A stretch of 64,000 nt of DNA. Source: Alkalispirillum mobile (GTDB lineage: Bacteria > Pseudomonadota > Gammaproteobacteria > Nitrococcales > Halorhodospiraceae). The DNA lies in contig NZ_RCDA01000003.1 of NCBI RefSeq assembly GCF_003664325.1, positions 124,001 to 188,000 of the forward strand, read 5' to 3'. The notes beneath the pieces were generated by a model. It was not told the origin of the DNA. It was given only the letters and a program-made list of their open reading frames with translations, and did not search any database. Positions 46,244 to 53,556 of this stretch are shown piece after piece. The first letter of the stretch is position 1. Each line of letters opens with the position of its first letter. The position numbers and the translations under genes are program-made.

Positions 46244-46256
46244 ATTGACAAACAAT
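46244..46256. promoter_or_regulatory. Island operator site D (one mismatch)
   Basis: ATTGACAAACAAT matches ATTGA-N3-TCAAT with one mismatch in the second half-site. It starts 8 bases after the ABM-like gene and is about 100 bases ahead of the Rieske oxygenase gene. It includes TTGACA, a good -35 box on the plus strand. Confidence 0.55.
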
Positions 46257-46357
46257 CCATATGTGTACTAAACAGTAAGCACGGTCGGCGACAGGCGACC
46301 GCTGGATATCACAAGACGGCCCCGAGAGGGCCCCGATTCGTCCTAGGAGGAAAAGAG

Positions 46358-47623
46358 ATGGCTGCCGATCCCAAGGTCATTAACGACAAGATGGCCAAGC
46401 GCATGTATCAGCCCTACCTGGAAGCCGAGTGGGGTTTCATCAACCATTGGTACCCGGCCTTGTTCACCCATGAGCTGGAGGAGGGCGATACCAAGGGCAT
46501 TCAGATTTGTGGGGTGCCCATCGTGCTGCGGCGTTCCAAGGGCAAGGTGTATGCCCTGAAGGATCAGTGCATACACCGTGGCGTGAAGCTCTCGGCCAAG
46601 CCCATGTGCCTGACTGATGACACCATTACCTGCTGGTACCACGGGTTCACCTTCGACCTGGCCTCTGGGAAGCTGGTCTCCATCGTGGCAGCGCCGGATG
46701 ACGAGATTATCGGCACCACTGGTGTGCAGACCTTTGCGGTAGAGGAGCACAGCGGGATGATCTTCGTCTTCGTCTGCGACGAGGACTGGGACGAGGATGT
46801 GCCGCCGCTCGCCGCCGACTTGCCGCTGCGCTACCCGGAGAACAACGAGCGCTTCCCGCACCCCTATTGGCCTGATACCCCCAGTGTGCTCGATGAGCAC
46901 TCCGTGGCCCTGGGGATCCACCGCAAGGGCTACGCCAACTGGCGTTTGGCGGCGGAAAACGGCTTCGATCCGGGCCACCTGCTGATCCACAAGGACAATG
47001 CCATCGTCCACGCCCGTGACTGGGCCCTACCGCTGGGCGTGAAGCCAGTGACGGATCAGGCCATTGCCCTGATTGAAGACGATAACGGACCCAAGGGGTT
47101 CCTGAACCGGTATTACACCGACCACTACGAGCCGATCCTGGAGAACGAGAAACTCGGCGTGAAGGCGCAGGGCACGGTGCCCCGCTACTTCCGTACCTCC
47201 ATGTATCTGCCCGGTGTGCTCATGGTGGAGAACTGGCCGGAGGATAACGTGGTGCAGTACGAGTGGTACGTGCCGATCACCGACGACACCTACGAGTACT
47301 GGGAGGTCCTGGTCAAGCACTGCAAGGACGAGCAGGAGCGAAAGGACTTCGAATACCGCTTCGAGAACCTTTACAAACCCATGTGCCTGCACGGCTTCAA
47401 CGACTGCGACCTGTTCGCCCGTGATGCCATGCAGAACTTCTACGCGGATGGCACTGGCTGGAACGAGGAGCAGCTGGCCGATATGGACGCCTCGGTGGTG
47501 ACGTGGCGCAAAATCGCGTCGCGCCACAATCGTGGCCTGGCCCGCAAGCCCAAGGGCGTGCCGGGCGTGCTCAAGGATCAGAGCTATCGGTTCGCCGAGG
47601 CCTCTGAGGGCTCGTTCGAATAA
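46358..47623 (+). CDS. Rieske ring-hydroxylating oxygenase, CarAa-like
   Basis: About 421 residues. Rieske centre C71-x-H73 and C92-x2-H95 (CIHRGVKL, CWYHGFTF). Mononuclear iron ligands Asp204/His207/His211 sit in NGFDPGHLLIHKD, with a later acidic ligand in FNDCDLFARDAM. From memory the order and local motifs (GFxNHWYP, NWRLAxENGFDPxH, LPGVL, FEWYVPI-like) match carbazole 1,9a-dioxygenase CarAa and 2-oxoquinoline 8-monooxygenase, homotrimeric oxygenases without a beta subunit. No beta-subunit gene follows. GGAGGAAAAGAG precedes the ATG. Expected to start attack on the island's substrate; regiospecificity unknown. Confidence 0.92.
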   Translation: MAADPKVINDKMAKRMYQPYLEAEWGFINHWYPALFTHELEEGDTKGIQICGVPIVLRRSKGKVYALKDQCIHRGVKLSAKPMCLTDDTITCWYHGFTFDLASGKLVSIVAAPDDEIIGTTGVQTFAVEEHSGMIFVFVCDEDWDEDVPPLAADLPLRYPENNERFPHPYWPDTPSVLDEHSVALGIHRKGYANWRLAAENGFDPGHLLIHKDNAIVHARDWALPLGVKPVTDQAIALIEDDNGPKGFLNRYYTDHYEPILENEKLGVKAQGTVPRYFRTSMYLPGVLMVENWPEDNVVQYEWYVPITDDTYEYWEVLVKHCKDEQERKDFEYRFENLYKPMCLHGFNDCDLFARDAMQNFYADGTGWNEEQLADMDASVVTWRKIASRHNRGLARKPKGVPGVLKDQSYRFAEASEGSFE

Positions 47624-47694
47624 ACCGAGCCGGAGGGCTTGCCCTATCGCAGGCCCTCCCCGAATTCTTGGCCCCCGCGACGAGGTGATCCGTT

Positions 47695-49098
47695 ATGTCC
47701 TGGTCTCTCTTTCAGCCTTGTATGGCATCCAGTCAGCTAAAGGCCCCCGCCTTCGGGGAATCCAGTGGTGGTCAGGCACTGCGGCGCGATGGCGCGGGGG
47801 CGTTCAATTGGATCCCTGCATCCAGTGCCGCGCAAGCCATACGACGTCGGGAACTCAGTGCAGAGGGGCTGGTGGAAGCCTGTCTAGACCGTATCCTCCG
47901 GCGGGGCGATACGGTTCGCGCCTGGAACTGCGTCAATGCGGACAAGGCCCTCGAGCAGGCACGCCAACAGGATGCGGCCATCGAAGTGTCCGGGCCGCTA
48001 CATGGTGTGCCGGTGGGCATTAAGGACATCATAGATACTGCTGACATGGCTACGGAGTACGGCAGCGCTCTGTACCGCGGTTACGTGCCGCTGCGCTCCG
48101 CAGCGTGCGTCCATCGCCTGCAGAAGGCTGGGGCGGTGATCTTGGGCAAGACGGTGACCACCGAATTTGCGTTTTACGCCCCGGGGGCAACGCGCAACCC
48201 ACACGACCCTACACACACGCCAGGGGGGTCCTCCAGTGGCTCGGCGGCGGCCGTGGCTGATGGCCAGGTCACCCTGGCATTGGGGACTCAAACGGCGGGT
48301 TCGGTTATTCGACCCGCTGCCTTCAATGGGGTGCTGGGGTACAAGCCAAGCTTTGGTGATATCCCCCGTGACGGGGTCTACGAGTTCGCCCGGTCTCTAG
48401 ACACCATTGGCGTGTTCGCGCGTGGCCCGGAGGACCTGGCCCTGGCACGCCAGGTACTGAGCAGTACTGATGCCCCGCGGTTGCCGGCCCAACGTCCAAA
48501 GCGCATTGCGTATCTGCCTACCCCGATGTGGGGCCAAGGTGATTTCGACATGCGACATGCGTTGGATGCTCTGGCAGGGGCCGTCGCTGAGGCCGGCGTA
48601 CAAGTGGAAGAACCGGAACTGCCTGTCGGCATGGAGGCCTTGCTGGACGCGCAGCGAATGATTATGGCTCGCGAGGGCAGCGAGGCGCTCGCCGAAGACT
48701 TTGCCCGTTGCGCTGATGGGTTCAGTGAGGTGCTGAGTGAATTCCTGGCCTTCGGCCGATCAGTCAGTGATGACCGCTATGCCGAGGCCCTGAAGCTGGG
48801 CGAGCGTTGGGGGCGGATTATTGACGGCCTGTTTGCCGACTACGACCTTATTTTGACTCCGGCCACCCCGGGCGAGGCGCCCAAGGGCCTGGAGAGCACC
48901 GGTGATCCCCTGTTTAACCGTATCTGGACACTGCTCGGCACACCCTGCGTATCGGTGCCAACGGGCAGGGGGGGGCACGGTCTGCCGCTGGCCGCGCAAC
49001 TGGTGGGCCGCCGCGGAGGGGATGATGCCCTGCTGGCCGCTACGACCTGGTTATGCGATGCGTTGGGGTTGCGCGCCCTGCGCCCCGAGCACCACTAA
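47695..49098 (+). CDS. Amidase-signature family hydrolase
   Basis: 467 residues. Ser-cisSer-Lys triad: Lys110 in GVPVGIKDIIDTADM, cis-Ser in the PGGSSSGSAAAVADG loop (179-181), nucleophile Ser203 in GTQTAGSVIRPAAF. These enzymes hydrolyse linear or aryl amides. GatA is unlikely because no gatB/gatC is near and motifs differ. The start is preceded by GAGGTGATCC. It lies between the Rieske oxygenase and an M20-like gene, with gaps of 71 and 16 bases, so one transcript is likely. It suggests an amide or urea bond in the substrate or an intermediate. Confidence 0.9.
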   Translation: MSWSLFQPCMASSQLKAPAFGESSGGQALRRDGAGAFNWIPASSAAQAIRRRELSAEGLVEACLDRILRRGDTVRAWNCVNADKALEQARQQDAAIEVSGPLHGVPVGIKDIIDTADMATEYGSALYRGYVPLRSAACVHRLQKAGAVILGKTVTTEFAFYAPGATRNPHDPTHTPGGSSSGSAAAVADGQVTLALGTQTAGSVIRPAAFNGVLGYKPSFGDIPRDGVYEFARSLDTIGVFARGPEDLALARQVLSSTDAPRLPAQRPKRIAYLPTPMWGQGDFDMRHALDALAGAVAEAGVQVEEPELPVGMEALLDAQRMIMAREGSEALAEDFARCADGFSEVLSEFLAFGRSVSDDRYAEALKLGERWGRIIDGLFADYDLILTPATPGEAPKGLESTGDPLFNRIWTLLGTPCVSVPTGRGGHGLPLAAQLVGRRGGDDALLAATTWLCDALGLRALRPEHH

Positions 49099-49114
49099 AG
49101 CAGAGGGTTTTGTG

Positions 49115-50428
49115 ATGGCATTCTCGGAGCAACAACAGCGCTGGTACGAAGCGGCCTGCGCGCAGATCGATAAGGACCGTCTTAAGCAGCGGACGCTGGA
49201 ACTCACCCGTATCCACAGCCCCACCGGGGCCGAGGCGGCGGCAAGCCGCTACTTGGTTGAGGAAATGGAACGTATGGGCCTGGATACCGAGTACCAGGCC
49301 ATCAGTGAACTGAGTGGTAACGCCGTCGGCCGGTTGGGTGGTTCCGGCGACGGGGCGCGAATGCTGCTTTATGCGCCGGTGGATACGCACCTTGAGGCCG
49401 ATGCGGCGCAGGATGTCCCTTGGGTGGGGCCAGAGTTGCGGGATGACATGCAGACGGATGCCTACACCCAAGGCGATCTGGTGATCGGGCTTGGGGCATC
49501 GAACCCTAAATGCATGGTAACCACGCTGATGGAGGCAGTGCATGCTGTGCGAGAGGCTGGCGTGCCCCTTAAGGGTGAGGCGGTATTGGCCTTTGCCGGC
49601 GGCGGCATGCCGCAGATCGTGCCCGAGCGGAACCACTTCGGTCTGAGTTCCGGCGTCAGCCAGATGCTGATGCGGGGGGTTACCGCCGATTTCGGTATCA
49701 TCTTCAAGCCTTGGTGGGAGATCTACCACGAGCACCCGGGAATGTGCTGGTTCAAGGTTTCCGTTCGGGGCACGCTGGGCTATTCCGGCATCCCGCGCGG
49801 AACCCCGGGCTTCCGCAGTTCCATCGTGCCGGCAGCCCAGCTGATCCTGGCCCTCGAGGAGTGGTTGCCCCAATACACCGAGCGCAACACCCGCGGGCAG
49901 ATTGCCCCCGAGGGTTGGATTGCCGCAGTACGCTCTGGCTGGCCGGAAAAACCGGCATTCCCCAGTGCCACCACGGAGATCTATCTCGACCTTCGGTCGA
50001 ACCCCTATCAGAGCACCGCGGAAGTGCAGGCGGAGTTTGATGCCGCCATGCGCGAAATCCTCGCCCGTCACCCAGAGATCGAGGCCGACTGGGAGATGTA
50101 CGCTTCGGTACCGGGGTCGCGCACTCCGGAAGATCATTGGGTTGTGTGCTCAGCAACCCGAGGCTGGGAAGCCCAGGAAGGGCACCAGTACCCCGGCGCA
50201 CCAATGTTGGCTGGTCAGACCGATGCCGCGGCGATCAACAAGCTGGGCATTCCTCTAGTGCGCATTGGCTATCCGTGGATCGGAGACGAAACCGTGCCGG
50301 AGGCCTTTGCGGAGGGGTTGGGCGGCATGGGGGTATGCAATATCCAAGGCATGCTGAAACCGTGTCGTGCTTTGATTTACAGCATCATCGATAGTCTGAC
50401 GCGGGAGCGTAATGAGCTAGAACTCTAG
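49115..50428 (+). CDS. M20-fold protein with degenerate metal site
   Basis: About 437 residues from ATG 49115; the frame runs upstream into the amidase gene. Overall M20/ArgE-DapE layout (LTRIHSPTGAEAAASRYLVE, LLYAPVDTH, VIGLGASNPKCMVTTLMEAV, AGQTDAAAINKLGIPLVRIG). The canonical ligands are mostly absent: the HxD motif reads P88-V89-D90, the bridging Asp of GAxDMK is Asn130, the catalytic Glu-Glu pair is Ala161-Gly162, and no C-terminal His is seen. It may use other residues or be a binding or structural partner of the amidase. Confidence 0.75.
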   Translation: MAFSEQQQRWYEAACAQIDKDRLKQRTLELTRIHSPTGAEAAASRYLVEEMERMGLDTEYQAISELSGNAVGRLGGSGDGARMLLYAPVDTHLEADAAQDVPWVGPELRDDMQTDAYTQGDLVIGLGASNPKCMVTTLMEAVHAVREAGVPLKGEAVLAFAGGGMPQIVPERNHFGLSSGVSQMLMRGVTADFGIIFKPWWEIYHEHPGMCWFKVSVRGTLGYSGIPRGTPGFRSSIVPAAQLILALEEWLPQYTERNTRGQIAPEGWIAAVRSGWPEKPAFPSATTEIYLDLRSNPYQSTAEVQAEFDAAMREILARHPEIEADWEMYASVPGSRTPEDHWVVCSATRGWEAQEGHQYPGAPMLAGQTDAAAINKLGIPLVRIGYPWIGDETVPEAFAEGLGGMGVCNIQGMLKPCRALIYSIIDSLTRERNELEL

Positions 50429-50489
50429 CCGCTGACCCTAGCGGTATACCGGGATACGTCCTGGTCGGGAGGAGGGGAGACCTCCTGTT

Positions 50490-50523
50490 CGCCGGCGCAG
50501 CCAAATTGCGCCGGCGTTTTTTT
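50490..50523 (+). terminator. Intrinsic terminator at the end of the island
   Basis: CGCCGGCGCA (50490-50499), 7-base loop, TGCGCCGGCG (50507-50516), then seven T (50517-50523). A strong Rho-independent terminator for the oxygenase-amidase-M20 transcript. Confidence 0.9.
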
Positions 50524-50597
50524 ATTATGGTCGGTGATGCCAGGCGTGCATGCTGCAGCCCTAATTGGTGCGGGGGCCAAGCGGGGCCTTTCACGTG

Positions 50598-53003
50598 TTA
50601 CGCGCGCCGCTTTTCGTCATCACGATTATTCAAATGCTCCGCCAGCTCCTCCGGCGGCAGCGGCCGACTGCACAGGAACCCCTGCCAACTATCACAGCCA
50701 AGTCGGGCCAAGAAGTCGAGTTGTTCCCGCGTTTCCACCCCCTCGGCCAGCACCTGAATACCCAGATTGTGGGCCAGGTTGATGATGGTCTGGGTTAGTT
50801 CGGCGTCGCTTTTGTCCGCCGGCAGGTCCTGGATGAAGCAGCGGTCCACCTTCAGCCAGTCGATGGCGAAGCGTTTCAGGTAGGCCAGTGAGGAATACCC
50901 GGTGCCGAAATCGTCGATGGCCACCTGCACACCCAGCTGTTTCAGTTCCTCCAGGGTGCCGAGCACATCCTCCGCCTGGGTCATCAGGGTGCTTTCCGTG
51001 ATCTCCAGGACCAGCCGTTCCGCCGACAGGCCGCTCTCGTGCAAAGCGCGGCGGACCCGGGATGTCATTTGCGGGTCGATGATCTGGTGGGCGGACAGGT
51101 TTACCGCCATGTCCAGCGCGGGCAGGCCTGCCTGTTCCCATGCCACCGCCTGCCGGCAGGCGCGCTCCAGCACCTGTTGACCCAGCCGGTTGATCAGCCC
51201 GGTCTCCTCGGCAACGGGGATGAAGCGGGCCGGCGAGATCAGCCCCTCCTCCGGGTCGCGCCAGCGGACCAACGCTTCCACGCCGATAATGCTGCCCGTC
51301 GCCACGTCCAGTTGCGGCTGGTAGAAGACCTCCAGGTGGCCGAGTTCCAGTGCCCGGCGCAGGCGGGTCTCGGTCTCCAGGCGCTCGCTGGCGGCCTCGG
51401 TGAGCGCCTGGGTGTAGTAGCGGAAGGTGTTGCGGCCCTCGGCCTTGGCCAGGTACATGGCGGCATCGGCCTGGGTGATGAGCTCGGAGGCCTCCTCCGC
51501 GTCATCGGGGAACAGGCTGATGCCAATGCTGCCGCCCACCTGCAGTGAGCGCCAACCGCCCACGGCGAAGGGCTCGGCCACGAGGCGTAGCAGTTCCTCC
51601 GCGTGCCGGTCCACCTCTGCCATGTCGGTGACCCGGTCCAGCAGGATGATGAACTCATCCCCCCCGAGGCGCGCGATGGTGTTGGCGTCCACGTGCCGCT
51701 TCAGCCGCTCTGCCAGGATCCGCAGCAGGTCATCGCCGACGGTGTGGCCCAGGCTGTCGTTGATGGTCTTGAAGCGGTCCAGGTCCAGGAACATGACCGC
51801 AACGCGTTCATTGGTGCCGGTGGCCCGGGCGATGGCCTGCTCCAGGCGGGTGGTGAGCATCAACCGGTTGGGCAGGTCGGTGAGCGGGTCGTGATTGGCC
51901 AGGTGGGTCAGTCGCGCCTGGTGTTGCCGCAATTGCTGCTCCACCACCCGGCGCTGGTCCACCTCGGTGACCAGCTCTCGGTTCAGGCGGCGGTACTTGA
52001 CGATGGCGCCGGTCATGAGCGTGGTGACCAGCAGCATCAGGCCCAGTACGACCTGGGGGTGATTCTCCCAGGCGGCACGCAGGTCGAAACCGGGCGTCGG
52101 CTCGTAAGGGGGTTCTCCCAGCCGCCGGAAAAGATCATGGACCTCGCCGTAGGAGAGCGGTGCCGACCACCCCTGGTAGCCGCCCTGGTGCGCAGCCGGG
52201 TGCTCGGCGGGCATCTCCAGCAGGGCCACGGTCACCGCCTCGGCGATGGCGTCCGGGGTGTGGTTCAGTCGGGAGAAGGGCCACTCCGGGTAGAGGTTGG
52301 TGGAGTGTTGCAACGGGAAGTTGGCCAGTTGGCGCGGGTTGAGCACCCGGATATCGGCCGGGTCCAGCCGGCCCTCGTCGGCCATGCTCTCCAGCACGCC
52401 CGTGCGCACCGTACCGGCGTCCCCCTCGCCGGCCAGTACCGCCTCCACCACCTGGTCGTGGGGCATGCCGGTGAACTCGACGCTGGCCAGGTCGTTGACC
52501 GGGTCGACGCCGGCGTCCAGCAGGGCCTCACGCCCCACATGCCAGCCGCCGAGAGAACCTTCGCCCACGGCGATCAGCCGTTGCCCGGCCAGGTCGGTGA
52601 GTGACTGCAGGTCATCTCGATCGGCCCGGGTGAACAGGACTCCGCCGAATACCCGCACCGCCTCGCCCTGCTGGTCCGCGATCATGGTCACCAGCCGGGT
52701 GATGCCGTGCTCGTCCTCCATGCGCACGTAGTGCCCGGTGTTGGTGAGCACGAAGTCCACGGTCTCTTCGGCGATCGCGGCCTCCAGCTCCGGGTAATTC
52801 ATGGGCACGACGGTGAAGCGGGCGCCGGGGATGGCCTCGCTGAGGTAGTCGGCCGTGGGCTGCCAGCGGTCCAGGGTGGCCTCCGCGTCGCGGAAGCCCA
52901 GGGCACCAAGGCGGTACTCCTGCGACTCTTCGGACGAAGCAGCGGGGAAAAGCGCGGGCAGGGCAAGCAGGACCACCCCTGTGAGGATCAGCAAGGCTCT
53001 CAT
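50598..53003 (-). CDS. PhnD-like sensor fused to GGDEF and EAL domains
   Basis: 801 residues. Signal peptide or anchor (ALLILTGVVLLALPALFPA). Periplasmic PhnD-like binding domain, residues 25-315 (WQPTADYLSEAIPGARFTVV, VDFVLTNTGHYVRMEDEHG, GEGSLGGWHVGREALLDAG). TM near 330-350 (QVVLGLMLLVTTLMTGAIVK). GGDEF domain with intact active site (ARLGGDEFIILL), then EAL domain with EALVRW, the Asn in MAVNLSAHQ and DDFGTGYSS. Both catalytic sets look intact, so it may make or break c-di-GMP in response to a phosphonate- or oxyanion-like ligand. It converges on the island. Confidence 0.9.
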   Translation of the reverse strand: MRALLILTGVVLLALPALFPAASSEESQEYRLGALGFRDAEATLDRWQPTADYLSEAIPGARFTVVPMNYPELEAAIAEETVDFVLTNTGHYVRMEDEHGITRLVTMIADQQGEAVRVFGGVLFTRADRDDLQSLTDLAGQRLIAVGEGSLGGWHVGREALLDAGVDPVNDLASVEFTGMPHDQVVEAVLAGEGDAGTVRTGVLESMADEGRLDPADIRVLNPRQLANFPLQHSTNLYPEWPFSRLNHTPDAIAEAVTVALLEMPAEHPAAHQGGYQGWSAPLSYGEVHDLFRRLGEPPYEPTPGFDLRAAWENHPQVVLGLMLLVTTLMTGAIVKYRRLNRELVTEVDQRRVVEQQLRQHQARLTHLANHDPLTDLPNRLMLTTRLEQAIARATGTNERVAVMFLDLDRFKTINDSLGHTVGDDLLRILAERLKRHVDANTIARLGGDEFIILLDRVTDMAEVDRHAEELLRLVAEPFAVGGWRSLQVGGSIGISLFPDDAEEASELITQADAAMYLAKAEGRNTFRYYTQALTEAASERLETETRLRRALELGHLEVFYQPQLDVATGSIIGVEALVRWRDPEEGLISPARFIPVAEETGLINRLGQQVLERACRQAVAWEQAGLPALDMAVNLSAHQIIDPQMTSRVRRALHESGLSAERLVLEITESTLMTQAEDVLGTLEELKQLGVQVAIDDFGTGYSSLAYLKRFAIDWLKVDRCFIQDLPADKSDAELTQTIINLAHNLGIQVLAEGVETREQLDFLARLGCDSWQGFLCSRPLPPEELAEHLNNRDDEKRRA

Positions 53004-53072
53004 CCGCGGGAGCCTATAACGATTCCGGGGTGATGTGAATGCCGCCGATTGTCGCTGAGCGTTTTAGCGGTC

Positions 53073-53321
53073 TCAAAGGGGTGTGAAGTGGCGCAACTGG
53101 TCCAGCCGGATAGTGCGCTGCTCGCCCTGTCGGGTACGCGCCAGCAGATACTCCGCGCCGCCGCGGGTGCGCAGGTCTTCTGGTAACAGGCTCTCGATGT
53201 GCGCGCCCATCTGGTCCCGCCAAGCGACCCGCAGGTGGCGGCAGCGCATGATATACAGTTCCAGTTCCGCGTAGCGCTCGCAGGAAATCGGGCGGTAATC
53301 CTCGTCCACCATGTCAGTCAT
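53073..53321 (-). CDS. rof: Rho-binding antiterminator Rof family
   Basis: 82 residues. DYRPISCERYAELELYIMRC, then LRVAWRDQ, EYLLAR and IRLDQLRHF, match the small Sm-like barrel of Rof/YaeO, which binds Rho and blocks RNA loading. The length is family-typical. Its start overlaps the end of the CPXCG gene by 8 bases, so translation is probably coupled. Confidence 0.8.
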   Translation of the reverse strand: MTDMVDEDYRPISCERYAELELYIMRCRHLRVAWRDQMGAHIESLLPEDLRTRGGAEYLLARTRQGEQRTIRLDQLRHFTPL

Positions 53322-53511
53322 CGTCTCGCCTCAATTCCAGGCCGGCGAACTCGCCGTCATCATCCAGGTGGAGATGAAACTCGATCGGACGGCAGCAGAT
53401 CTCGCAATCCTCAATATAGACCTGATCGCCGCCGGATGGGTCCAGTACCGCGGTGTAGTGCTTGCCGCAGTAGGGGCACTGAATGCTGCGTTCCTGGGTC
53501 TCAGCGTGCAT
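53314..53511 (-). CDS. CPXCG-motif cysteine-rich protein
   Basis: 65 residues. Two Cys pairs, CPYCGKHY and CEICCRPIEFH, form a probable zinc ribbon; an acidic tail (DDDGEF, LRRDDD) follows. It belongs to the CPXCG family (PF14255-type), of unknown function. Preceded by GGAGGCGCC. Coupled to rof by overlap. Confidence 0.82.
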   Translation of the reverse strand: MHAETQERSIQCPYCGKHYTAVLDPSGGDQVYIEDCEICCRPIEFHLHLDDDGEFAGLELRRDDD

Positions 53512-53556
53512 GGCGCCTCCTCACGCAGGGGCCGGGCGCCCGAACCGGGCCGCGGC

